Positions 53,818-62,901 of a stretch of DNA of 64,000 bases are shown here, piece by piece. The first letter of the stretch is position 1, and every line of letters begins with the position of its first letter. The stretch comes from Ignavibacteria bacterium (GTDB lineage: Bacteria; Bacteroidota; Ignavibacteria; Tepidaquicellales; OLB5), in NCBI GenBank assembly GCA_020852705.1, contig JADZAP010000025.1, positions 1-64,000 on the forward strand. The letters are read 5' to 3'. The translations under genes were made by a program, and so were the position numbers. The notes under the pieces are model-generated. The model made no database searches. It worked only from the letters and a program-made list of their open reading frames with translations, and had not been told where the DNA came from.

Positions 53818-55143
53818 ATGGGTGTAGTCAGCACGATTCTTTATTTTCTAATTACAATTGTAATTCTGGTTTTTGTACATGAGTTTGGTCATTTTGCAGC
53901 AGCTAAACTCTGCAAAATGCGGGTAGATAAGTTCTACCTGTTTTTTGATTTCTTTAATTTGCGCATTTTTAAATTTGTAAAAGGTGATACTGAGTACGGA
54001 CTTGGTGTTTTTCCTTTAGGCGGATATGTTAAAGTTGCCGGTATGATTGATGAAAGTATGGATAAAGAGTTTATCAATCAGCCCCCGCAGCCATGGGAAT
54101 TTCGTTCAAAACCCGTTTGGCAGAGAATGTTTGTTATTACCGCTGGTGTTATAATGAATACTATTCTGGCATTTGTTATATTCTATGTTATCAATCTTTC
54201 CGAAGGCAAACAGAAAATGGAAACCAATACTATTGGATATGTTACTCCGGGTTCTGTTGCTTCAAAGTATGGTATTTTGCCCGGCTCTCAGATAATTTCT
54301 ATTAATGGGAAACCTGTTGAATACTGGGACGATGTCAGAGGAATAGTATTTATTGAAAGCATGGGTGAAGATGTAAATATTAAGATTAAAACTAATGGTG
54401 CAGAAAAGGAAATTTTCCTGCCTAAGTCAGCTCTTCATGATTTAAATGAACGTTCATTCGGATTGTTTCCTGAAAAAATGGAGCCAATGATACAACAGGT
54501 TGCCGATAAAGGTCCTGCAAGAAATCTTGGTTTGCAAAAAGGTGATATTATTGTTGAAGCAAATAATACACCTATAACACACTCTCAGCAGTTTGTTGAT
54601 ATAATTAAAAGTAATGCCGGCAAAGATATAGCTGTAAAATGGAACCGTAACGGTGCTATTATGAACGGCAATGTAAAACCCGAAGCTGACAGCACAATTG
54701 GTATAGGAATTGGTAAATATACCGGAATAGTTAAAGATATTAAGTTTAATGTTATAACTGCTGTTCCGCAGGGATTTAATGATCTTTGGCATTATGGAAT
54801 TGTTTTGTTTGTTAAATCAATGTGGAAGATAATTAAGGGCGATATTGCTTTCAGCAAAGCCGTTGGGGGACCGGTTAAAATTGCCCAATATGCAGGTCAA
54901 TCTGCTGAAGGCGGATTGCTTTCATTCCTTGGATTTATGGCGATGCTTTCAATTACACTTGCTGTTATAAATATTCTGCCATTCCCGGCACTTGATGGCG
55001 GGCACTTTATGTTCCTTCTTTATGAAGGAATTTTCCGTAAGCCCGTAAGTCACAAGATTCAGATTGTAGTGCAGAATGTAGGATTCCTTCTCCTTATGGC
55101 ATTTATGTTGTTTGTTGTTTATAATGATATTATTCATATTTAA
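53818..55143 (+). CDS. rseP: Site-2 zinc metalloprotease RseP
   Basis: The 441-aa intramembrane protease has H21-E22-F-G-H25 in the first TM helix, two PDZ domains (about 140-210 and 215-285, the second with GLQKGDIIVEANNTP) and LPFPALDGGH near residue 393, carrying the third zinc ligand Asp. It cleaves transmembrane anti-sigma factors or signal peptides. A GGAG ribosome site precedes the ATG at 53818. The dxr-rseP order is common in bacteria. Confidence 0.95.
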   Translation: MGVVSTILYFLITIVILVFVHEFGHFAAAKLCKMRVDKFYLFFDFFNLRIFKFVKGDTEYGLGVFPLGGYVKVAGMIDESMDKEFINQPPQPWEFRSKPVWQRMFVITAGVIMNTILAFVIFYVINLSEGKQKMETNTIGYVTPGSVASKYGILPGSQIISINGKPVEYWDDVRGIVFIESMGEDVNIKIKTNGAEKEIFLPKSALHDLNERSFGLFPEKMEPMIQQVADKGPARNLGLQKGDIIVEANNTPITHSQQFVDIIKSNAGKDIAVKWNRNGAIMNGNVKPEADSTIGIGIGKYTGIVKDIKFNVITAVPQGFNDLWHYGIVLFVKSMWKIIKGDIAFSKAVGGPVKIAQYAGQSAEGGLLSFLGFMAMLSITLAVINILPFPALDGGHFMFLLYEGIFRKPVSHKIQIVVQNVGFLLLMAFMLFVVYNDIIHI

Positions 55144-55191
55144 TTTATGCAAATACAGATTAATTTATAATTATTTTTAGAGTAATGTATT

Positions 55192-55225
55192 AACTGACCA
55201 ATTTTTTTAGAATTGGTCAGTTTTT
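55192..55225 (+). terminator. Intrinsic terminator abutting the serA-type start codon
   Basis: AACTGACCAATT (55192-55203) and AATTGGTCAGTT (55211-55222) form a perfect 12-bp stem with a 7-nt loop and a run of five T (55221-55225). The next gene's ATG is at 55230. It ends dxr-rseP transcription, but its position also puts it in the leader of the next gene if that gene is read through, so it could act as an attenuator. Confidence 0.82.
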
Positions 55226-55229
55226 ATTT

Positions 55230-57122
55230 ATGAAAACAAATAGACATTTTATTATTGATTTTGACAGTACCTTTATAAAAGTTGAAGCTTTAGACGAGCT
55301 TGCACAGATTTCATTAAAAAATCATCCGCAAAAAGAGAAACTATGCAGCAGAATTAATTTATTAACCCAACTGGCTATGAATGGTGAAATGCCGTTCCCC
55401 GAATCACTTTCTGAAAGACTTAAATTAATTAATGCTGATAAAACTCATATTAAAAAGCTTATATTAAAACTTAATAAACTTGTTTCATTTTCAATATCTG
55501 CAAATAAGGATTTTTTCAGGAAATATTCTGATAACATAATTATTATTTCAGGAGGTTTCCGTGAATATATTGTTCCTGTTGTTCAAAAATACGGAATAAA
55601 ACCATCCAATGTATATGCCAACAGTTTAATTTTTGATCCAAATGGAAAAATAACCGGATATGATATAAATAATCTCCTTGCAAAATCCGGCGGAAAAATA
55701 TCACAGCTAAAAACTCTAAAGTTAAATGGTGAACTAATTGCAATTGGAGATGGTTATACAGATTATGAACTTAAATCCTCCGGATTAATTGACCGCTTCT
55801 ACGCTTTCACAGAAAATGTTGAGCGTCCTGTTGTAATTAGCAATGCAGATTATGTTGCTCCGAGTTTTGATGAATTTTTATACATTTCAAAATTACCAAT
55901 GAGTATATCCTATCCAAAGAACAGGATAAAAGTACTTCTGCTTGAAAATATTCACAATGATGCATCAAAAATTTTCAAATCAGAAGGTTATTCTGTTGAA
56001 GTTGTAAATAAAAGTTTAAGTGAAAATGACCTTTGCGAAAAAATTAAGGACGTTTCTATATTAGGTATCAGATCTAAAACAATAATTACTGAAAAAGTTT
56101 TATCAAAAGCTAAAAGATTACTTGCAATTGGATCATTTTGTGTCGGAACAAATCATATTGAACTAAATGCTTCACTTAAAAAAGGTGTGATAGTTTTTAA
56201 TGCACCTTTTAGTAATACACGAAGTGTGGTTGAGCTTGCCCTAGGTGAAATTATTATACTTATGAGAGGTATTTTTAGCAAAAGCAGCTTGCTTCATAAT
56301 GGCATTTGGGATAAATCAAGCAATGGAAGTTACGAAGTGCGGGGAAAAAAACTGGGAATAATTGGATATGGAAAAATTGGTTCTCAGCTTTCAGTTCTTG
56401 CCGAAAATCTTGGTATGGAAGTATATTATTTTGATATTCTGGAAAAACTTGGTTTGGGTAATGTAAATAAATGCAGTTCATTAAAAGAACTGCTTAAAAA
56501 ATGCGATATAATTACCGTGCATGTTGATGGTGATAAACGCAATTCAGGGTTAATTGGCGATAAAGAATTCCGGCAAATGAAAGATGGTGTTATATTTTTA
56601 AATTTAAGCAGGGGACATGTTGTTAATCTTGATGCACTTGCAAATAACATTATTTCCGGTAAAGTTAAAGGAGCTGCCATTGATGTTTTTCAATATGAAC
56701 CGCTAAGCAATGATGAAAAATTTGTTCATGTTCTGCAGGGATTAAATAATGTTATATTAACTCCGCATATTGGCGGTAGTACAGTTGAAGCACAGAAGGA
56801 TATTGCTAATTTTGTTCCCCGTAAGATTATTGAATTTATTAACAGTGGAAACTCTTTTTATAGTGTAAACTTTCCCAATATTCAGCTTCCGCCTTTTGTT
56901 AATGCACACAGACTTATACATATTCACTATAACATACCGGGAATTCTTGCAAAGATAAATTCTGTTTTTGCAGAAAATAATATTAATATTATTGGTCAAT
57001 ATCTTAAAACTAACGAAACTGCAGGTTATGTGATAACAGATATCAGCACAAAATATGACCCGGACGTAATTAACAAATTAAAAAAAATTCCCCATACTAT
57101 TAAATTCCGTATTCTATATTAA
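55230..57122 (+). CDS. Bifunctional SerB-like phosphatase / SerA phosphoglycerate dehydrogenase
   Basis: The 630-aa protein fuses two serine-biosynthesis modules. The HAD domain (about 1-220) has D10-F-D12-S-T, SGG (motif II) and GDGYTDYE (motif IV), like phosphoserine phosphatase. The dehydrogenase (about 230-545) has GIIGYGKIGSQ for NAD, and Arg in NLSRGHVV, Glu in DVFQYEPL and His in TPHIGGST as catalytic residues. A C-terminal ACT domain (about 555-630) probably senses serine. It would make phosphohydroxypyruvate and also dephosphorylate phosphoserine; the middle transaminase is not in the window. A terminator hairpin abuts its start. Confidence 0.9.
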   Translation: MKTNRHFIIDFDSTFIKVEALDELAQISLKNHPQKEKLCSRINLLTQLAMNGEMPFPESLSERLKLINADKTHIKKLILKLNKLVSFSISANKDFFRKYSDNIIIISGGFREYIVPVVQKYGIKPSNVYANSLIFDPNGKITGYDINNLLAKSGGKISQLKTLKLNGELIAIGDGYTDYELKSSGLIDRFYAFTENVERPVVISNADYVAPSFDEFLYISKLPMSISYPKNRIKVLLLENIHNDASKIFKSEGYSVEVVNKSLSENDLCEKIKDVSILGIRSKTIITEKVLSKAKRLLAIGSFCVGTNHIELNASLKKGVIVFNAPFSNTRSVVELALGEIIILMRGIFSKSSLLHNGIWDKSSNGSYEVRGKKLGIIGYGKIGSQLSVLAENLGMEVYYFDILEKLGLGNVNKCSSLKELLKKCDIITVHVDGDKRNSGLIGDKEFRQMKDGVIFLNLSRGHVVNLDALANNIISGKVKGAAIDVFQYEPLSNDEKFVHVLQGLNNVILTPHIGGSTVEAQKDIANFVPRKIIEFINSGNSFYSVNFPNIQLPPFVNAHRLIHIHYNIPGILAKINSVFAENNINIIGQYLKTNETAGYVITDISTKYDPDVINKLKKIPHTIKFRILY

Positions 57123-57237
57123 AAAAAATTATTCAGCTTGTTTTTGTGTAATTTTTAAATACATCTGAAAAATTATAGCACGGAAATTCTTATAATTTTC
57201 CGATAACTTTAATTATACTTTAAATATTATTCTGATT

Positions 57238-58524
57238 TTGTTAAACCAAGCTGTATTTATAATATTATTAATTTTTGTTAACGCATTATTTGTTGTTACT
57301 GAATATGCAATAATCCGCATTCGTTCATCAGAAATTGATGTACTTATTGCAGGCGGTAATCTGCGTGCTAAGGACACAAAAAAAGTTATTAGTGAGTTGG
57401 ATAAATATATTTCAGCAACACAGCTTGGAATTACCTTTTTAAACCTGCTTATTGGCTGGGCAGGTGAGGATATTTTTATTCATCTCCTGCACCCTGTATT
57501 TATAAATATCGGATTAAACGATTCATTTAGCCAAACAATGGCTGTTATACTTGGGCTCATTATTATTACATATTTTACTATCACAATTGGTGAGCTTGCC
57601 CCTAAAGCAATTGCAATCAGAAAATATACCAAAGCAGCGTTATGGTTTTCTGCACCGCTGATTTTATTTTATAAAATTTTTAAGCCGTTTATCTGGCTGC
57701 TTAATTTTTCTGCAAATTTTATTATTAAACTTATCGGCTTAAAACCGCTTGAATATGACAGCGGTGTGCATAGCCAGGAAGAAATTAAACAGGTTATTTT
57801 GCAGGGCAGAAAAGCCGGTGTAATTGATAAAACCGAACACCAGCTTATTGAAAAAATTTTTGATTTCAATGATAAACTTGTTAAAGAAATAATGGTACAC
57901 CGCGGCAATATGGTAGTACTGAATATTGACGATAGCCGTGAAAAGATTTTTGAAACAGTAACCGAAGAAGGTTATTCCAGAATTCCTGTTTATAAAGATA
58001 CAATAGATAATATAATCGGTATAATTTATACAAAAGATCTTATCTCTGCATCTGAGTATAGAGAGCTTATTATGATTGAGGATATTATACGTCCTGCATT
58101 TTTTGTGAATGAAACCAAGAATATTGGAATACTGTTAAGGGAATTTCAAAATGCAAAAGTTCATTTGGGTATTGTTATTAATGAGTATGGAGGAGTTGAA
58201 GGACTTGTTACAATGGAAGATATTATTGAAGAAATTACCGGTGAAATATTAGACGAATACGATGAAGAAAACCCTGATATTGTTAAAGCAAAAAATCAGG
58301 AGTATATTGTAAATCCTGCAATTTCTGTAAAAGATTTTAACCAAAAATTTTCTGCAGCAATTCCAATTGACGGAAATTATAATACTCTTGGCGGATTTCT
58401 TTACTATGTTACAGAACATATACCGGAACTATACGAACGTATAGATTACGGAGGACTGACATTTATTATATCATCCAAACAGCGCAATACAATTAAACAG
58501 GTTAAGGTTATTAAGAACACCTGA
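57238..58524 (+). CDS. CNNM/CorC-HlyC family protein, divergent paralogue
   Basis: The 428-aa protein has a DUF21/CNNM membrane domain (about 1-150, ending ITIGELAPKAIAIRKYTK), two CBS domains (about 205-325) and a CorC_HlyC transporter-associated domain (about 345-425). Such proteins are linked to Mg/Co efflux. Compared with its neighbour at 59062 it has MVHR for the usual MVPR and INEYGG for VDEYGG, both normally invariant in CBS regions, so its nucleotide binding may differ. The start is TTG at 57238. It was probably formed by tandem duplication. Confidence 0.9.
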   Translation: MLNQAVFIILLIFVNALFVVTEYAIIRIRSSEIDVLIAGGNLRAKDTKKVISELDKYISATQLGITFLNLLIGWAGEDIFIHLLHPVFINIGLNDSFSQTMAVILGLIIITYFTITIGELAPKAIAIRKYTKAALWFSAPLILFYKIFKPFIWLLNFSANFIIKLIGLKPLEYDSGVHSQEEIKQVILQGRKAGVIDKTEHQLIEKIFDFNDKLVKEIMVHRGNMVVLNIDDSREKIFETVTEEGYSRIPVYKDTIDNIIGIIYTKDLISASEYRELIMIEDIIRPAFFVNETKNIGILLREFQNAKVHLGIVINEYGGVEGLVTMEDIIEEITGEILDEYDEENPDIVKAKNQEYIVNPAISVKDFNQKFSAAIPIDGNYNTLGGFLYYVTEHIPELYERIDYGGLTFIISSKQRNTIKQVKVIKNT

Positions 58525-58533
58525 GATAAATTT

Positions 58534-58899
58534 TCATCTTACCTTCACAGGCAGCTCGCTGCCAATAAAGAACTGTCCGTTAACACCCTGTATATCAACC
58601 GGTAACTTATCTCCAAATACTGTTCTGCCGTTAATTGATTGCAGATCTACCTTTAAATTCTTGCTTGATGATCCGTTAATTCTTGAAAGATCCACCGGTA
58701 AATACCCTCCGCTTATTGAATACCCGTTTATAGCTTTCAGATTGACATCCTGTACTGTATCGTATGCGTTTACATCTTTTGGACCGAAATATATATTTAC
58801 TGTAATTAATAACAGGCAAATTGCTATTACTGTTAATACTGTTTTAGAGTATTTATCAAGACTTACAACTGATTTTACTGAGGCAGCTTTGGTTTCCAT
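58534..58899 (-). CDS. Membrane-anchored protein with LPVD/ING repeats
   Basis: The 121-aa protein has a cytoplasmic N-terminus, one TM helix (about 20-40) and an extracytoplasmic region built of three or four imperfect units containing a hydrophobic-x-hydrophobic stretch, INGxxxxG and LPVDL/I. A very good AAGGAG precedes the ATG (58907-58913), suggesting high expression. No family is recognised. It lies between the two CNNM/CorC paralogues on the opposite strand, and ends 9 bp past the first one's stop. Confidence 0.75.
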   Translation of the reverse strand: METKAASVKSVVSLDKYSKTVLTVIAICLLLITVNIYFGPKDVNAYDTVQDVNLKAINGYSISGGYLPVDLSRINGSSSKNLKVDLQSINGRTVFGDKLPVDIQGVNGQFFIGSELPVKVR

Positions 58900-59061
58900 G
58901 TTAATTTCTCCTTAAATATGTATTTTAATTAGTATATTAGTTTTATTTACAATATTGTTATATTTATAAAATGAAATAGTGAAAAATAATATAATTTAGA
59001 GTAAAAAAGTGAGCAAAAGTGAAGAAATACATGTAAAATTTTGTAAAGTAAACTTCAATAA

Positions 59062-60366
59062 ATGCATTTAGAAAGTGTACTTTTTGAGCTTATAGTTGTT
59101 TTGCTTATAATTTTTGCAAATGCATTTTTTGTAGCTGCAGAATTTGCAATTGTAAAAGTACGCTCTACTCAAATTCAGACTCTTGCCGAAAAAAACAATC
59201 AGCGTGCAAAAACTACAGCTAAAATTTTACGAAATCTTGATGCTTATCTTTCTGCTTCACAAGTTGGAATTACTATGACATCGCTTGGGCTGGGCTGGGT
59301 TGGCGAGCCCGTTACTACAAAACTTTTAACTCCCATTTTTACAATTATTGGACTTTCAAATCAGCAGACTATCCACACACTTTCAATAATTATAGGTTTT
59401 ATTTTTCTTACTTTTCTTCATATCTCACTTGGCGAGCAGGCTCCCAAAATGCTAGCTATAAAAAGCCCTAAATCGGTTGCACTTTCAGTTTCCATTCCCC
59501 TTAATCTTTTCTATATTGCTTTTAAACCTATTGTTTGGCTGCTTAATCATGCTGCAAACCTGATACTTCGTGCTATTGGTATTCAGCAGGTATCTGAATC
59601 AGAACGAATCAGCTCTGAAGATGAGCTTCGCCTGTTGATTTCAGAGGGCAGAAAGTCTGGCGCTATAGACCAAACCGAACACCAGCTTATAGAAAAAATT
59701 TTTGAATTTAATGATAAACAGGCAAGTGAAATTATGGTTCCAAGAAATCATATGATTGCACTAAATCTTGAAGATTCCAGGGAAGAGATATTTCAGAAAG
59801 TTACTGAAGAAGGTTTTTCCAGAATCCCGGTTTACAAAGAAACAATTGATAATATTGTTGGAATTATTTATACAAAAGATCTAATTTCTGCCTCAGAGCA
59901 CCGCGAGCTTATTACCCTTCGTGATATTATTAGACCTGCTTATTTTGTATCATCTACCAAGCAAATCGGCAATTTGCTTAAAGATATGCAGCGAAATAAA
60001 GTACACATGGCTATTGTTGTTGATGAATACGGAGGTGTTGAAGGACTTGTTACTATTGAAGATATTATTGAAGAAATTGTTGGTGAAATTCAGGATGAAT
60101 ATGATGTTGATGAATCACAGGAAGTTGTAAGCGAAAAATCAGGGGTATATCTGGTAAATCCTATAATTTCCATTGAGAATTTTAATTCAAAATTCAAATC
60201 TGATATTCCCGAAGATCCGGATTATCAAACACTAAATGGATTTTTACAAAAAGTAACAGGACATATCCCTGAAGTTTACGAGAGAATTGATTATAAAGGA
60301 ATGAGTTTTGTTATCACTAAAAAATCAGGTAACCGTATTTTGCAGGTAAGAGTTCAGAAAATATAA
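59062..60366 (+). CDS. CNNM/CorC-HlyC family protein (Mg/Co efflux-like)
   Basis: The 434-aa protein has the DUF21/CNNM membrane domain (about 1-155, GEQAPKMLAIKSPK), a CBS pair (about 210-335) with canonical MVPRNHM and VVDEYGGVEGL, and a C-terminal CorC_HlyC domain (about 350-430). It keeps the family residues that its paralogue at 57238 has lost. Members act in Mg2+/Co2+ efflux or in its regulation. The ATG at 59062 has no strong ribosome site. It is followed by a convergent flippase gene only 18 bp away. Confidence 0.93.
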   Translation: MHLESVLFELIVVLLIIFANAFFVAAEFAIVKVRSTQIQTLAEKNNQRAKTTAKILRNLDAYLSASQVGITMTSLGLGWVGEPVTTKLLTPIFTIIGLSNQQTIHTLSIIIGFIFLTFLHISLGEQAPKMLAIKSPKSVALSVSIPLNLFYIAFKPIVWLLNHAANLILRAIGIQQVSESERISSEDELRLLISEGRKSGAIDQTEHQLIEKIFEFNDKQASEIMVPRNHMIALNLEDSREEIFQKVTEEGFSRIPVYKETIDNIVGIIYTKDLISASEHRELITLRDIIRPAYFVSSTKQIGNLLKDMQRNKVHMAIVVDEYGGVEGLVTIEDIIEEIVGEIQDEYDVDESQEVVSEKSGVYLVNPIISIENFNSKFKSDIPEDPDYQTLNGFLQKVTGHIPEVYERIDYKGMSFVITKKSGNRILQVRVQKI

Positions 60367-60384
60367 AAAAGTTAACAGATATTT

Positions 60385-61851
60385 TTATTCTTTTTTAATA
60401 TCAAGTTCCTTTTCATTATTGTTTTTTCTAAACAGCATATTTTTTAGTGTTTTAAATTCTTCGCTGTTTTTGTAATTATTATAAATGTATCCCAAAGAAA
60501 CTATACAAAATATTGCTGTTAGCAATATTCTGTACAAAATCATTAGATTGAAATAGTAAGATATAGATATAATTAATATTGCAGGTAATGATAATAAAAT
60601 TATAACCTTATATTTATAATCTATTTTATAATATTTTTGTGATAAAATAAATGTAAGTAAAAATATAACAAAATTAGCTAACATTATACTAAAAGCAGCA
60701 CCTACTGAACCAAAAAGGGGAGTAAGTATAAAATTCAGCAGAATATTAATTCCGGCAGCTGACATAGTTATCCATATTGTGTGCTGAAGTTTTTTTGTTA
60801 AATTTATACCAATAGAAACTATAAAATAAGCACTGCTGAAAAATACACTCGCACATAAAAAAGGTACTACCGCTTTGGCATTATAAAAATCAGGCTGTGT
60901 AAAAACTTTAAGTATATCTGTTGCAAACATTGAAATACCAAGAATAAGAATAACATTAAAAATAAAAAAAAGCTGAAATACCTTTGAGTAAATTTCCTTT
61001 GCATTTTTTTCGTATTGAATATCCATAGCATAAGGTCCCCAGGATAACTGTAATGCACCGCCAATTATTCCCACAATATTAGAAAGTTTTGCACCTACGG
61101 CATAAATTCCAACCGATGAAAGATCCAAATAATGTGCAAGAAAATACCTGTCAGTTGAATTCAAAATCCATACTGCAACTCCTGTACCTATCAGCGGGAA
61201 ACCATAACTCAGTATTTTCTTACTCCAGTTATAAGAAAACCTGAATTTATATCTGCTGAAAACATAATAAATTGTGAATAAAAAAATTAATCCGTAAGAA
61301 ATTAACTGAGCCAGTAATGCTCCATAAACGCCCATTCCTTTTAAGAGTACAAAATATACAGTAAGTAAAATGCTGAGCAGAATATTTATTGATGAAAGAA
61401 TTGTATAAAGCCACATTCTGAACTCAAGCCGTAAGAGATTGAATAAGAATGAATGCAGTGCCTGAAATACTATTGTGATACCTGTAATAATAACAAAAAG
61501 TCTAAGATCTTTACCAAATAATAAATCAGATATGAATCCTGAAAATAAATAAATTATGGCAAATGCCGCTGCCGAAAACAGAAGACGGATGTAAAGTGAT
61601 GAAATTAGTATTTCAGCTCGTTCATCAAAATGTTCCTTCCTGAAATAATAGTAACCAACAGAGGTATCTGTGCCTGATAATATTAAAAATGTACTTACAA
61701 CAACTATTGTACTTAAAAGATCAAGTATCCCGTAATCTTCAGTGGTTAAAACGGCAGTATATAAGGGCAGCAAAAGCAGAGAAATAGATTTAGAAATATA
61801 CCCGCTAAGCCCATAAATAAGTGATTCTTTCGCTAATCTTTTTAGACTCAT
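60385..61851 (-). CDS. Polysaccharide flippase (Wzx-like)
   Basis: A 488-aa MATE-like lipid-linked saccharide flippase with about 12-14 TM segments. It starts KRLAKESLIYGLSGYISKS and has the Polysacc_synt N-terminal block LPLYTAVLTTEDYGILDLL. It would move undecaprenyl-linked glycan units to the periplasmic side. It ends a minus-strand polysaccharide run; its start shares one base with the stop of the glycosyltransferase gene (61851). Confidence 0.88.
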   Translation of the reverse strand: MSLKRLAKESLIYGLSGYISKSISLLLLPLYTAVLTTEDYGILDLLSTIVVVSTFLILSGTDTSVGYYYFRKEHFDERAEILISSLYIRLLFSAAAFAIIYLFSGFISDLLFGKDLRLFVIITGITIVFQALHSFLFNLLRLEFRMWLYTILSSINILLSILLTVYFVLLKGMGVYGALLAQLISYGLIFLFTIYYVFSRYKFRFSYNWSKKILSYGFPLIGTGVAVWILNSTDRYFLAHYLDLSSVGIYAVGAKLSNIVGIIGGALQLSWGPYAMDIQYEKNAKEIYSKVFQLFFIFNVILILGISMFATDILKVFTQPDFYNAKAVVPFLCASVFFSSAYFIVSIGINLTKKLQHTIWITMSAAGINILLNFILTPLFGSVGAAFSIMLANFVIFLLTFILSQKYYKIDYKYKVIILLSLPAILIISISYYFNLMILYRILLTAIFCIVSLGYIYNNYKNSEEFKTLKNMLFRKNNNEKELDIKKE

Positions 61852-62888
61852 TAATCTTTCCCGAGAGTTAAATTCAGGATATAATTTGCATTTTTTACAT
61901 AATCGTGATATTTTTCAACAAATTTTCTGCCTGCATTTCCATATTCAATAAGTTTTTGTTTGTTATGTATCAGTTCTTTTAAACCCTGTGCAAGATTATC
62001 AGGATTTAAATTTATTATCGGAATATCCGGAATATAATTGTATAAATCCTTTCGTAAATAACATACGGTAGTTTTGCCAAGAGCCATTGATTCAACACTA
62101 ATTAAACCGTACCATCCTGCAACCATTTGATCTATTAATATATCAGCATTTTGTATTTCTTCAATAACTTTGTTGTGCGGAATATTTCTTATCAGTTTGA
62201 AATCAAATGATATATTCTCTCCTTTAAGTTTTTCTACTGCCTCCAGAATATACTTAGTTCCTTTTATCCCGTCATCGCTTGGAATGTGTACTATTTTCAC
62301 CTTATTATTAACATCGTATTTTGGAATATATTTATCAAGTTCAAGTAAAAGGTATAAATAACTGTATTTGTTGCCCAGAATGTTTGCATCAAATGGATGC
62401 GAAAATGTATGGCTTGCATTTTTCTGGATAATTTTTGTTTCATTAATCTTTTCAGTCATTATACATCTTATCTTTTTCTGGTATTCATCTGAACAGTTTT
62501 TGCACACTGTATATTTTTCATTACTGTTAAGATAATATTCCTTATCTCTAATATCACATCCAACGTATATCATTGCAGTTTTCTTACCTAATAATTTAAG
62601 AAATTTAAGATCTCCTTTTCTTGAGAGCATTGTTGACCTGGTATTGAATATAAAAATATCATATTTCAATGTATGCTTGATAAAATAATAATATTTTATT
62701 AATCTGTTAACAAAACTGAATTTTGGATCTGCAAATTTCAGTTTTTTGTGATAACCATAAGAAAAAGTATGTTCATCAATCACTACGGCATCTGCTTTTA
62801 CTCCGGATTTTCTTAATCCTTCTGCAATTTTATACGCAATTCCGCCCGTATTAGCATATCCGCAAAGTACTTTTATTTTTTTCTTCAA
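61851..62888 (-). CDS. Glycosyltransferase (GT4-like)
   Basis: The 345-aa GT-B protein has an N-terminal acceptor domain (KVLCGYANTGGIAYKIAEGL) and a C-terminal donor domain with VHIPSDDGIKGTKYILEAVE and the retaining-GT segment MVAGWYGLISVESMALGKTT (E-x7-E type). A Cys cluster (CKNCSDEYQKKIRC, about 142-155) in the acceptor half is unusual. Donor and acceptor sugars are unknown. It overlaps the flippase gene by one base and lies 13 bp after the methyltransferase gene. Confidence 0.82.
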   Translation of the reverse strand: MKKKIKVLCGYANTGGIAYKIAEGLRKSGVKADAVVIDEHTFSYGYHKKLKFADPKFSFVNRLIKYYYFIKHTLKYDIFIFNTRSTMLSRKGDLKFLKLLGKKTAMIYVGCDIRDKEYYLNSNEKYTVCKNCSDEYQKKIRCIMTEKINETKIIQKNASHTFSHPFDANILGNKYSYLYLLLELDKYIPKYDVNNKVKIVHIPSDDGIKGTKYILEAVEKLKGENISFDFKLIRNIPHNKVIEEIQNADILIDQMVAGWYGLISVESMALGKTTVCYLRKDLYNYIPDIPIINLNPDNLAQGLKELIHNKQKLIEYGNAGRKFVEKYHDYVKNANYILNLTLGKD

Positions 62889-62901
62889 AAATCTTAAAAT
62901 T

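Noticed and set aside
57181-57202. Hairpin CGGAAA...TTTCCG after the SerB-SerA gene
   Set aside because: Short stem with no T run on either strand; not convincing as a terminator or operator.
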